Shown here: one piece after another, positions 34,576-42,349 of the stretch
Numbering within the stretch: position 1 is the first letter of the stretch
How the letters are laid out: each line of letters opens with the position of its first letter
Assembly: GCF_009618275.1 (NCBI RefSeq)
Contig: NZ_WIAD01000007.1
Location: forward strand, 1 to 64,000
Length of the DNA stretch: 64,000 nucleotides
Reading direction: 5' to 3'
DNA from: Roseimaritima sediminicola
Lineage (GTDB): Bacteria > Planctomycetota > Planctomycetia > Pirellulales > Pirellulaceae
The notes under the pieces: model-generated
Told to the model about the DNA's origin: nothing
What the model saw: the letters and a program-made list of their open reading frames with translations, nothing else
Database searches by the model: none
Position numbers and translations under genes: made by a program

Positions 34576-34939
34576 TGCGAACCGCAAGTCGCGTCTGCGT
34601 TTGGTACAAGACCCCGGCGGGGAAGTCAACCGAACTTGCCGACCGAGCTTAAACGTAGGTCACCGATTCACATGCGGCCAGCGGTATAGCAATCGACGGG
34701 CCAAGCAATCGACGGGCCAAGCAATCGACGGGCCAAGCAATCGACGGGCCAAGCAATCGACAGGCCGATCCGTGGTAAATCCCCACCGGGGGGGGCTCGG
34801 CCGAATCGCGGCGCGAACCCCTGCACAGAAACGCGGTCAATTCTAAAATGGCGCTTGTGGCGGGCCGTCTGCCAGACCGCCGCCCCGCCCTGTACCGTTT
34901 GGTTTTCTGCTTTCTCATTCTGTCCAAGGAACAGTCGCC
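34576..34939. other. Intergenic region between divergent nhaA and the small membrane protein gene
   Basis: No convincing gene. It contains the 16-bp tandem repeat array (34689-34766). The frames that remain open across the array on both strands are an artefact of the repeat. The left third should hold the nhaA promoter. The right part ends with the AAGGA ribosome binding site of the 41-codon gene. Confidence 0.55.
34689..34766 (+). repeat. Tandem array of a 16-bp unit, four perfect copies plus one degenerate
   Basis: The unit GCAATCGACGGGCCAA is repeated without change at 34689, 34705, 34721 and 34737. A fifth, diverged copy begins at 34753. There are no spacers, so it is not CRISPR. Related single words (GCAATCG, GTGCCAAACAATTG) flank the palindromic element near 1.6-1.7 kb, so the unit may belong to a wider repeat family. 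Confidence 0.85.
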
Positions 34940-35065
34940 GTGACGCACCAAGAACCGAGTCCAAGCAAGTTGGAACTCAACGCGATGATCATTCTTCCCT
35001 TTGTGGGCACGTTGCTGGTGGCCGCCCTGGCTTTCTGGCTGAATCAAATGATCCAGTCCTGGTAA
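34940..35065 (+). CDS. 41-residue single-pass membrane protein
   Basis: A small gene starting at GTG 34940 with AAGGA about 10 bases upstream. The product has a polar N-terminus ([13 protein letters not shown]), one transmembrane helix ([19 protein letters not shown]) and a short amphipathic tail ending in SW. Its stop is followed at once by AAGGAG, the ribosome binding site of msrA, 11 bases before that gene, so the two are co-translated. I do not recognise a family. It could be a membrane partner or a leader peptide; the ribosome binding site and clear hydrophobic pattern argue for a real product. Confidence 0.6.
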   Translation: MTHQEPSPSKLELNAMIILPFVGTLLVAALAFWLNQMIQSW

Positions 35066-35076
35066 GGAGTTCGAAG

Positions 35077-35589
35077 ATGACGACGCAACGCGCGGTACTG
35101 GCCGGTGGTTGTTTCTGGGGCATGCAGGATCTGATCCGCAAGCTGCCGGGGGTTTTGAAGACCCGCGTCGGCTACACCGGCGGCGATGTGCCCCATGCAA
35201 CCTATCGCAATCACGGCACCCACGCCGAAGGCATCGAGGTGGAGTTTGATCCCCAGCAGATCAGCTACCGCGAACTGCTGGAGTTCTTCTTTCAGATCCA
35301 CGATCCGACCACGCCCAATCGCCAGGGCAACGATCGCGGCACCTCGTACCGCTCGGCGATCTATTACACCGACCAGGCCCAGCGGGAAGTCGCTCTGGAG
35401 ACTATCGACGACGTGGAAGCGTCCGGACACTGGCCCGGCAAGGTGGTGACGGAGGTCGAACCGGTGGGTGATTTCTGGGAAGCCGAACCCGAGCACCAGG
35501 ATTATCTCGAACGGATCCCGAACGGCTACACCTGCCATTTCCCCCGCCCCGAATGGGTCCTCCCCAAACGTCCCGCCAACCGTAGCTGA
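35077..35589 (+). CDS. msrA: Peptide methionine-S-sulfoxide reductase MsrA
   Basis: Protein of 170 aa, a normal MsrA length. The active-site motif GCFWGMQ (Cys 12) is near the N-terminus, followed by [31 protein letters not shown] and [16 protein letters not shown], all MsrA hallmarks. A Cys in [12 protein letters not shown] near the C-terminus could be the resolving residue. It reduces methionine-S-sulfoxide using thioredoxin. The start at 35077 has AAGGAG about 8 bases upstream and is 11 bases after the stop of the small membrane protein; the longer open frame upstream is not real. Confidence 0.96.
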   Translation: MTTQRAVLAGGCFWGMQDLIRKLPGVLKTRVGYTGGDVPHATYRNHGTHAEGIEVEFDPQQISYRELLEFFFQIHDPTTPNRQGNDRGTSYRSAIYYTDQAQREVALETIDDVEASGHWPGKVVTEVEPVGDFWEAEPEHQDYLERIPNGYTCHFPRPEWVLPKRPANRS

Positions 35590-35619
35590 TCGCGCCAGGC
35601 TTTGGTTGGTGAGGGCGAG

Positions 35620-35915
35620 CTACGGACCAAACCGTTCCAAATACCGGCTCATCCGAAGCTTCTTGCGAGTATTGTCGCTGCTCATGTAGCGGATCTTGCC
35701 GAAAATCGGTCGCAAGCCCAGCGATAGTCACACTGTAAACCCTCCAGAATGACCAAGGGCCGTTTTAATTTCCGGGCCCACTGCACGGCGCGCTGCAAAG
35801 CATAATTGTGGCGGCCTCGGCGATAAGCAATCATCCAGTAAAGGACGAATTGCCCATCGGCCGCCGGAGCGCAGTCGCGGAGGGTCCGGATGCGGATCTC
35901 GGGAACATCGACCAT
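35620..35915 (-). pseudogene. Deoxyribodipyrimidine photolyase remnant: N-terminus joined to C-terminus by an internal deletion
   Basis: Reading leftward from ATG 35915, about 66 residues match the photolyase N-terminus of planctomycetes (FVLYWMIAYRRGRHNYAL, LKRPLVILEGL, DYRWACDRF). Then the reading frame breaks. In another frame, without a gap, follows FGKIRYMSSDNTRKKLRMS and RYLERFG, the typical last 27 residues of class II-type photolyases, and a stop at 35620. The FAD-binding core of about 350-400 residues is missing. So the gene was destroyed by an internal deletion plus frameshift at about 35690. Its start overlaps the stop of the MerR/B12-type regulator by one base (TGATG), showing the intact ancestor was co-translated with that regulator. 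Confidence 0.8.
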
Positions 35916-36832
35916 CAGTTTTCCAGGGTTGGGTTTTGGGATTCGTCGTGCTTCTCACCGCTGATACGATTGCTCATCCTCTGCAGCGAGTTGGCAAAGC
36001 TGGCCAGGTGTTGCATCTTGTCGCAGTAGCTGGCGTATTGCATTTGCCCACGCAGCGATTCGGTCAAAGCGTTGCCGCCGACGACGAACGCGGCCCGCTG
36101 GCCGTGGCTCTGGTACAGCGACTGGTAGGCCTGTAAGAAAGCCGTCTCGTCCGGGATATGCGAACAGCTCAACCAGAACAGGCTGGGCCGATGCGTTTGC
36201 AGGGCCGCGGCCAAGGTGCTCGCCGGCAGGTTGTCGCCCAGCGAGATCGCTTTCCAGCCCGCCTCGCGCAGGACCAGCTCCGCCATCGTCGTTCCCAGCA
36301 CGTATCGGTCGCCGGCCATCGTCCCACCGAGCGCCTCGGGAGCGTCCTCCGGCGGGGCCGGAATCATCGTCCGCAACTCGTGCAGGATCCGCAGGACGAT
36401 TTCACACGCCCGGCGCTCCTGATACACCTCGGCCTCGCCCTGTTCCCAGCGGTGCCCGATCTCGCACAGGGCCTCGGCCAAAACCTCATCGCAGATGGCC
36501 GCCAACGGCTGGTCGGCCAGGACCAGGTCGAACACGATCTGCCGGCAGCGCTGCTCGGCTCCTTCGAGCAGCGCCTCGCCGATCCGCTGGCCGGCGCGCT
36601 GACGGCCCCCCAGCGACCGGCCGCTGGTCGGTGGCAGACCAAGTGCCTCGGGATGGACCAAACGGTACCGCCCGTCACGAACGCGGACGAGCAGATCCGA
36701 AAGGGCGATCCGCCGATGCCCGCCGGCGGTGTACTGGGTGGGAATCAAGCCGCGGTCGCACCACCGCTTGACCGACGATTCGCTCACCTCCAGCGCCCGG
36801 GCCACCTGTTTGGGAGTTAATTGCTCGCGCAT
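35915..36832 (-). CDS. MerR-type regulator with B12-binding-fold domain (LitR/CarH-like)
   Basis: Protein of 305 aa. Residues 1-70 are a MerR helix-turn-helix (LTPKQVARALEVSESSVKRWCDRGL, then TAGGHRRI). Residues about 85-155 are the four-helix cap of B12-binding domains, and 160-285 the Rossmann-like B12-binding fold (LVLREAGWKAISLGDNLP, FVVGGNAL). CarH and LitR of this architecture are light sensors using adenosylcobalamin. Here the DxHxxG ligand motif reads DRYVLG (175-180) with Tyr in place of His, and the cap EH pair reads ER after W129, so cofactor use may differ. It is followed by a photolyase remnant and is divergent from a sigma factor gene. Confidence 0.88.
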   Translation of the reverse strand: MREQLTPKQVARALEVSESSVKRWCDRGLIPTQYTAGGHRRIALSDLLVRVRDGRYRLVHPEALGLPPTSGRSLGGRQRAGQRIGEALLEGAEQRCRQIVFDLVLADQPLAAICDEVLAEALCEIGHRWEQGEAEVYQERRACEIVLRILHELRTMIPAPPEDAPEALGGTMAGDRYVLGTTMAELVLREAGWKAISLGDNLPASTLAAALQTHRPSLFWLSCSHIPDETAFLQAYQSLYQSHGQRAAFVVGGNALTESLRGQMQYASYCDKMQHLASFANSLQRMSNRISGEKHDESQNPTLEN

Positions 36833-37263
36833 CTCCAGGCATGCTCCTGAACGAAATGAATGATTTAGTGCCGGTCTCGCAGGGTCATCCTAGCGGAGCG
36901 GCAAGCCGATTTCTCGTTCGAAACTTCGATTTGCAGAACCAAACCGACGGTCTTTGGGCCCGTCCCGCGCTTGAACCGCCCGTCGATTTATTGAGCCGTG
37001 TAGAGGCTAGCCTCGGTTTCGTCACCGCAAAACCGGGGCGATCGCCCAAAGAAAACCGGGCTATCGCCCAAGCGGCTCACCTAAACAGTGCGTTCTCGAA
37101 TCCATCGACGGGCCGTGAACCCACGGGCGTCGGCCGAGCAGGCTGCTGGCATCGGATTGAACGTTTTTGACGTTTTCTGGGTTGTTTTGGCCCGCCGCGT
37201 GCGGTTGACTCCTCGCCGGATGACCGTTTTGGACGTTTTTTGCCTGTTGAAGGGGAGCCCGCC
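36833..37263. other. Divergent intergenic region between the MerR/B12 regulator and the sigma factor
   Basis: No gene is supported. It holds the dispersed repeat at 36981-37020. It also holds a short CCGGG-CGATCGCCCAA / CCGGG-CTATCGCCCAA direct repeat (37030-37072) and two TTTTGACGTTTT/TTTTGGACGTTTT words (about 37165 and 37225) just before the sigma gene. The latter could be regulator sites. Promoters for both genes must lie here, but I see no strong -35/-10 pair. Confidence 0.5.
36981..37020 (+). repeat. Dispersed repeat, second copy (GTCGAT..TGAGCCG..GCTAGCCTCGGTTT)
   Basis: This matches 11641-11680 in order and spacing of all conserved words, with about seven differences over 40 bases. 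Both copies lie in intergenic DNA next to unrelated genes. Confidence 0.6.
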
Positions 37264-38286
37264 ATGATTTCGACCTCGACCCGCCAATCGAATCGGATGC
37301 AACGGCCGGCCAGTCGCTCCCGTTGCCGCCCGAGCAGACCGCTGCGGCCCGGGGGTGCGGAGAACCGCGCAGAGAGCCGTGCAGAGAGCCCCCCGGCACG
37401 CTCGAAAATGGCTGCCGCGAACGTCTCCGGCCGAACGGACGCGGGGACGGTCCCGCCGATCGCCTTTGTCTTCAGCCCCGAATTCTTCGATGGCTCGCTG
37501 GACAGCCCGCTGCCGGCAACCTCTTCCCACGGCGAGGCCAGCGGGCCCAGAGCTTCGCACACAGCCCTCGGAGATGCGCCGCCGCTGGACCCCGAGCGGG
37601 AAACCGAGCTGTTCCGGGAGATGAATTACGCCAAGTTTCTCGCCGGCCGCGTGCTGCAGACGGATCCGGACGACTCGACCGACGCGGATCGCAACGCGCA
37701 CGTCCTGGCCCTGCTCGCCCACAGCCAAACGCTTCGCAACGAGATCGTCGAAGCGAATATGCGGTTGGTCATGGCCCTGGTGAAACGCTACGCCACCGCT
37801 TCGCTGCCTTTCGATGAACTGCTCAGCGATGGCATCGAGACGTTGATCAACGCGGTGGAGCATTTTGACTATCGTCGTGGGTTTCGCTTCAGCACGTATG
37901 CTTATCGCTCCATCGCGCGGGCTCTGTACCAACGCGTTCGGTTTGCCCGCCGGCAACAGGCCAGGCAAATCGAAGAGCCCGGCGAATGGGCCTATGTGCA
38001 GGACGAACGCAGCGCTTCGTCGGCCCAGTACGAACGGTGCTGGCAGCGTCTGCGGCAACGGATGCTCGATATGATCGACCGATTGGACGACCGCGAGCAG
38101 TGGATTATCCGTTGCCGTTACGCGGTGGGATCGGTCCGCCAGCCGCACACCTTGCGACGGATCGCGGCGGGGCTGGGAATCAGTACCGAACGGGTGCGGC
38201 AATTGGAACTGCGGGCGGTCGCCAAACTGCGAGCGATGACCAGTGAAGCGGAGCTGGACGATTTGATCGCAGCGGGCATGCGTTAG
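37264..38286 (+). CDS. RNA polymerase sigma factor, sigma-70 family (RpoD-like regions 2-4)
   Basis: Protein of 340 aa. The first about 115 residues are Arg/Ser/Pro-rich and low-complexity, with no region 1.1 match. Region 2 follows (LRNEIVEANMRLVMALVKRYA, then LSDGIETLINAVEHFDYRRGFRFSTYAYRSIARAL, which contains the -10 recognition and core-binding helix). Region 4 is about 270-330, with a helix-turn-helix in LRRIAAGLGISTERVRQLELRAVAKLR. This is a group 2/3 alternative factor rather than an ECF factor. The ATG at 37264 has GAAGGGGAG upstream. It is divergent from the MerR/B12-fold regulator, which may control it. Confidence 0.88.
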   Translation: MISTSTRQSNRMQRPASRSRCRPSRPLRPGGAENRAESRAESPPARSKMAAANVSGRTDAGTVPPIAFVFSPEFFDGSLDSPLPATSSHGEASGPRASHTALGDAPPLDPERETELFREMNYAKFLAGRVLQTDPDDSTDADRNAHVLALLAHSQTLRNEIVEANMRLVMALVKRYATASLPFDELLSDGIETLINAVEHFDYRRGFRFSTYAYRSIARALYQRVRFARRQQARQIEEPGEWAYVQDERSASSAQYERCWQRLRQRMLDMIDRLDDREQWIIRCRYAVGSVRQPHTLRRIAAGLGISTERVRQLELRAVAKLRAMTSEAELDDLIAAGMR

Positions 38287-38336
38287 CGTCGGCGGGGATG
38301 GGCATAGCCGCCGCTAAATCTACCGAGCGCAGCAGA

Positions 38337-39467
38337 TCAGTCGATCACCGAAGGCGGCTTGGGCTTGGGAGCGTTGGGGTCGGGTGGGTCTGTCGGCGGC
38401 GGGGGTGGCGGTCCCAAACGGATTCCGCCTCCGATACCCGTGGTGTAAAGCCAATCCTCGTTCTGCGGTTCCCAACCGGCCAGGAACCCCTGCTTGGTGA
38501 ACAGGCTGCGGGCGTCCAGATAGATTTCGAAGCTGTCGGGAAGGACGAAGAAGCGGGCGTAGTACTGGCTGGGATTTAATTGGCTGAGCACGCGTTGGCG
38601 AAAATCAGATCGGGGCGTGGCCAGCATCGCCGTGGTGGCCCCGCGACCTTCTCGAGGAATCAAACGCAATCTGGGCCAGGTCTCGGACTGGACGTAGTAC
38701 TCGACATCGAAGAAGTCGTCTCGATCCTTCAACCGCTCGTAGGCCGCGGTGAATTTCTCCGGGTCGATTCCTTGCTGGGGATTCAAGTCCAACCGGCCGC
38801 GGGCGATGATCGTTTTGGCTCGAGCCTGAGCACGCTGGCGAAAAAGTTCGGCATTGACCGGAAAGATCTGATTCTCCGAGCAAACAAACACGACCTCCTT
38901 CGCTCCCGGCGGCGCGGGTCGCGGATTGGGGATGCTGACCTGCACGTCTTCCGCTGGCGGCGCGGCGCTGGCTTCCTCCAGCACGGACTCCAGCTGGGCT
39001 TTCTTTTCCAGCGATTCGGTAATCTGCTTCGACAGCGTCTCGCGTTCGGTTGACAACTGTTTCAGTTGTTGGCTTTTCTGCTCGGCCATCTCGCGCTCGG
39101 CCGCGATCCGCTGGGCATGCTGGTTCTTCTGCTGCTTGCTTTGTTCCAGCAATCGTTTGCGACGCTCCAGCAGGGCTTTGCTGCGGCGGAGTTCTTCTCG
39201 CTGGGCCTCGGGGTCGATATCCAGCGGGTCGACGAGGATCTGATTCAACTCGTCCACTTCGGCCCGTTTGCGTTGCAACTGTTGCTGGACGTCAGCGATC
39301 TTTTCTTCGTTCACCTCCACTTCCGCAGTGACGCGAGTCACCACGTCGGCCACGCTCATCTGCGTCACGATCAGGACCAATACCAGAATCCCTACCACGT
39401 TGGTCATGGTATCGAGCAAGGCGTCCAAACCGCCGTCGTCATCGGCTTCGCTGGGTCGTCGGGTCAT
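38337..39467 (-). CDS. ExbD/TolR-like membrane protein with coiled coil
   Basis: Protein of 376 aa. One transmembrane helix near the N-terminus (about 21-40) is preceded by DDGGLDALLDTMTNVV, in which Asp residues stand before or inside the helix as in ExbD/MotB-type stator partners. A long heptad-rich coiled coil spans about 48-165 (Gln/Glu/Lys-rich). A folded C-terminal domain of about 170 residues, which I do not recognise, ends in a Pro-rich tail. It is third in a leftward operon, overlapping the preceding gene by 4 bases (ATGA). It probably forms a proton-driven complex with the TolQ-like protein. Confidence 0.8.
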   Translation of the reverse strand: MTRRPSEADDDGGLDALLDTMTNVVGILVLVLIVTQMSVADVVTRVTAEVEVNEEKIADVQQQLQRKRAEVDELNQILVDPLDIDPEAQREELRRSKALLERRKRLLEQSKQQKNQHAQRIAAEREMAEQKSQQLKQLSTERETLSKQITESLEKKAQLESVLEEASAAPPAEDVQVSIPNPRPAPPGAKEVVFVCSENQIFPVNAELFRQRAQARAKTIIARGRLDLNPQQGIDPEKFTAAYERLKDRDDFFDVEYYVQSETWPRLRLIPREGRGATTAMLATPRSDFRQRVLSQLNPSQYYARFFVLPDSFEIYLDARSLFTKQGFLAGWEPQNEDWLYTTGIGGGIRLGPPPPPPTDPPDPNAPKPKPPSVID

Positions 39468-40309
39468 TGCGAATCCTCTTCGGCGGGCGGTGCGGTGGAG
39501 GATTCGTCGCGGCCAAAGGCGCTCAGGTCGATTCGGCCCTCGCCGACGACCGGGATTTTTCCGTTACGGATATCGCGGTCACGACACAGTTTGCGAGCCG
39601 CGCGATAGACGTTTAACGCATCGCTGCGGACGAGGAATACGATCGTATCGTCTTTGCCGTTCAGGGTTTGCTCCAGGAGGGCGAGAAAATCTTCGTCCTT
39701 GGTCATCTCGGCGGCGCGAATGCGTTTGGGGGGCTGCAGATGATGCAGGACCAGCGACCCCTCGTCGCACTCGACAAAATGGGGAACAAAATCCAGTCCG
39801 CTGCCCTGCGGCAGGACCGTGACATCGGTCTGGCTGGCGGATACGGCGTCCTCGGCACGCTTTTCCAGCTGGGCGAGTTGTTCGCGAAGCTCTTGCAGCT
39901 GGGTCTGCATCTCCGCGACCGTCTCTCGGTCGCGGGGTTTGATCTCGGGTATGACCACTTTGATGGCTTCCTGTTCGGCCAACTGTTGGTCGATCGCCTC
40001 CTGTTCGGCCAGCAATTCTTCCAGCTCTTCCAGGGTCATGTCCAGCAGTTGCTTTTCTTCACGCAGCTGCAGGCCCGTGTTGTTGGAAACCGCGATTTCT
40101 CGCTGCAGCGTCTCGATCTTCTCTTCCAGCTGCTGCACCTGTTTCTGGGCCGCCTGGTACTGTTCGATCTGAGCGATATCGGGATTGTCGGTTTGGGCAA
40201 GCGCCAGGGTCGCGATCATCATGGTCAGCACACCGATCACGCTGGCGATGATGCTGAGAAAGGGAAACAGCGAAATGTCGTCATCGTTCGCTCGTGCTCG
40301 TCGCGCCAT
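39464..40309 (-). CDS. ExbD/TolR-like membrane protein with coiled coil (second partner)
   Basis: Protein of 281 aa. A short basic N-terminus (MARRARANDDD) precedes one transmembrane helix (about 14-38, SLFPFLSIIASVIGVLTMMIATLALA). A Glu/Gln-rich coiled coil follows (about 48-165), then a C-terminal alpha/beta domain (about 170-265) with VFLVRSDALNVYRAARKL, reminiscent of the ExbD periplasmic domain. It starts 2 bases after the stop of the TolQ-like gene and its stop overlaps the next start by 4 bases. The longer open frame upstream lies antisense-like within the neighbour and is rejected. Confidence 0.82.
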   Translation of the reverse strand: MARRARANDDDISLFPFLSIIASVIGVLTMMIATLALAQTDNPDIAQIEQYQAAQKQVQQLEEKIETLQREIAVSNNTGLQLREEKQLLDMTLEELEELLAEQEAIDQQLAEQEAIKVVIPEIKPRDRETVAEMQTQLQELREQLAQLEKRAEDAVSASQTDVTVLPQGSGLDFVPHFVECDEGSLVLHHLQPPKRIRAAEMTKDEDFLALLEQTLNGKDDTIVFLVRSDALNVYRAARKLCRDRDIRNGKIPVVGEGRIDLSAFGRDESSTAPPAEEDSQ

Positions 40310-40311
40310 GG

Positions 40312-41976
40312 TCAGTGCCCCCGTCCGTTTCGCGAGCGTTTGGCACCGAACCACCCGCCGCGGCGAGAGGGCGGTTCGCTGGCGACCTGCTGGATTACGA
40401 CTTGCTGTTCGCCCAGCTGGCTCAGCACCGTTCCCAGTCGGGACAGTCCGTTCTCGACGCCGTCCAGGTGCGTCGACAGCGTTTGACCGGTTTGCGAGAA
40501 GGTATCGTTGACGGCCGACTGCAGCTGGACGGTCTGTTCGGCCAGTCCGTTCAGGGTTTGTTGGATCTTGTCGGCGGCGTTGGCCATTTGATCCAGTTGG
40601 GCCTGCAGCCGCGCCTGTTGGTCCAGTTGTTGTTCGTGCAACACCCGAACGTGTTTCTCTTGTTGTTTCTCGATCCGGCGGTTTACCTGGTCCCAACCGC
40701 TGGCGACCTGTTCGGTCAGTCCGCCACCGATCGCGTCCAATTTCTCTAACCACTGTTCCATTTCGGCATGGTGGGTACCGAGCGCCTGTTCGACCGCTTC
40801 GCGGAAGGCGGCCGAATCGGTCGCGGCCTGGTCGCCGCGCTGGGCCCCGCCCTCACGGCCGTCGTTCAACCGCCGCAGCAGGTTCTCATTGCAGTACTCA
40901 TCCACGCTGGTAATCAGATCTTCTTCGCTCTTCTGCAGGGCCGACGTGGGGATCTTGACCAACATGCTCATGATCAACGCCAATAGGGTGGTGTCAAACG
41001 CCGTCCCCAAGCCGGCGAACACATCCCGCAGTGCCACCTTCATCGCATCCAGGCTACCGCCATCGGTCAGGCTGGATGCCAGGCTCGCCACGGCGGAGCT
41101 GACCCCCATCACGGTACCGATGAATCCCAGAATGGGCAGCGACCAGATAAAAACTTTGAGGATCGAATAGCTGCCGGCCAGGTTGTTGTTATCGATGGCC
41201 GATTGGGATTCCATCATGGTGACGGTTTCCGCCGCGCTTTTGCGAACCCGAAAGTGTTCGATCCCGCGGACCACGCGGTTGACCAGGAACGTATCGCTAC
41301 TGGCTCCGGGCAACTGGTTGATGTGCTCGATGAAGCGGTCGATGGAGCCGACGGTGATCTCGGCAGAGATCTCGGTCGGCAACACATCCAACAGCATGGC
41401 GTCCTTTTGCTTCTTCAGGTTCAACCACTTCAGCACCAGGATGGCCACCGCCCAAAACAGCAGCAAGGTTGTGGGAAAGGGAATCGGACCCCGCTGCCAG
41501 AACAGTTGCCCGAACATGGTTTCCCGCAGCGGAAACGTCAGGCCGTACCACAGCAGCGTCGCCACGGCACCGATCAGAAAGCTCAGCACCAAGCTGACGT
41601 CACTGCTGGCCGATTCGCTGCTGCTGCTGAACCAGCTCTTTTGCGGTCGCCGGCTGCGAACCGGTTGTTTGGCCTGCTTGGTCGGCTTGGGGCCGTCGGT
41701 TTCAGTCACGACCACCGGCGCGGTGACCGCCGAATCGCTGCGCGAGGTCGCGCTTGCTTTGTCGCCCGTCGCGGCAACGCGTTTGGTTCGGTTGCGAGCG
41801 GTGTTTGGCTCGGCGACATCGATTCCGGGGAAGACCGGTTCGCTTTCGACCGGTACGGCGTCGGGAATGCGAACCGTTTCGCGGCAGTACGGGCAGGCAC
41901 GGCTCTTGCCAGCCAAATTCTCAGAGACCTTCAGCGACTTGTTACAGCCTGGGCAGGATAGTTTGAAAAACGTCAT
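40312..41976 (-). CDS. MotA/TolQ/ExbB-like proton channel with N-terminal zinc ribbon
   Basis: Protein of 554 aa. Residues 5-35 form a zinc ribbon (Cys 8, 11, 28, 31). A Ser/Lys-rich linker follows, then membrane helices at about 128-150 and 165-187. A MotA/TolQ/ExbB domain spans about 245-390, with KVFIWSLPILGFIGTVMGVSSAVASL and AGLGTAFDTTLLALIMSML, the two pore helices. The last about 150 residues are a long coiled coil (Gln-rich). TolQ/ExbB proteins couple proton flow to work on ExbD/TolR partners, which here are the next two genes. The fused zinc ribbon and long cytoplasmic coiled coil are atypical. The start is ATG 41976. Confidence 0.88.
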   Translation of the reverse strand: MTFFKLSCPGCNKSLKVSENLAGKSRACPYCRETVRIPDAVPVESEPVFPGIDVAEPNTARNRTKRVAATGDKASATSRSDSAVTAPVVVTETDGPKPTKQAKQPVRSRRPQKSWFSSSSESASSDVSLVLSFLIGAVATLLWYGLTFPLRETMFGQLFWQRGPIPFPTTLLLFWAVAILVLKWLNLKKQKDAMLLDVLPTEISAEITVGSIDRFIEHINQLPGASSDTFLVNRVVRGIEHFRVRKSAAETVTMMESQSAIDNNNLAGSYSILKVFIWSLPILGFIGTVMGVSSAVASLASSLTDGGSLDAMKVALRDVFAGLGTAFDTTLLALIMSMLVKIPTSALQKSEEDLITSVDEYCNENLLRRLNDGREGGAQRGDQAATDSAAFREAVEQALGTHHAEMEQWLEKLDAIGGGLTEQVASGWDQVNRRIEKQQEKHVRVLHEQQLDQQARLQAQLDQMANAADKIQQTLNGLAEQTVQLQSAVNDTFSQTGQTLSTHLDGVENGLSRLGTVLSQLGEQQVVIQQVASEPPSRRGGWFGAKRSRNGRGH

Positions 41977-42349
41977 GCGGTTGCAGCGGTGTGGTGGGCG
42001 AGGAGCCGCCCAAAAGGCGGGTTCGGTGATGCTATGTGGGTACTGCAATCATACTCGATGAAATCCGCTTGCGTGGCTCCGGGCCCACAGGGTGTGACAA
42101 GTCTTCTGGCGGTTTTCCGGCCGCGGTCGTGCGGCCGACGGTGGTCCCACAATTCTTTACGCAAGTTGCTTGACTCGGCCCCTAGGTAACCCATATTTCA
42201 GCTGGACGCGCCGCTCGCGGCTCTTCTCACGGGGACGACGAACATCTTTTCTTACGCTGGGACCGAATCGCGGATTGGGTCACGGTGACACCCACCGTTT
42301 GATTGGTGTAGTGGAGTCGATCCATTGCCTCGATCGAGAGGAGCTTCTC
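41977..42349. other. Divergent intergenic region between the TolQ-like operon and the chemosensory operon
   Basis: No gene is seen. It contains a possible rightward promoter, TTGACT (42170-42175), then 18 bases, then TATTTC (42194-42199), about 150 bases before the CheY-like start. The start itself is preceded by a good GAGAGGAG ribosome binding site. Nothing else stands out. Confidence 0.4.
42170..42199 (+). promoter_or_regulatory. Weak sigma-70 promoter candidate for the chemosensory operon
   Basis: TTGACT matches 5 of 6 bases of the -35 consensus, and TATTTC 4 of 6 of the -10 consensus, with an 18-base spacer. This is the best pair I see upstream of the CheY-like gene, but it is not compelling. 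Confidence 0.3.

Noticed and set aside
34689..34766. Possible CRISPR array
   Set aside because: The 16-bp units follow each other without spacers and no cas gene is present.
34649..35200. Minus-strand frame of 183 codons across the 16-bp repeats and the msrA start
   Set aside because: It covers the tandem repeats and is antisense to the small membrane gene and msrA, both of which have ribosome binding sites and recognisable features.
36833..37263. Cobalamin riboswitch upstream of the MerR/B12-fold regulator
   Set aside because: No conserved B12-box-like stretch is visible in the gap on the strand of the regulator.
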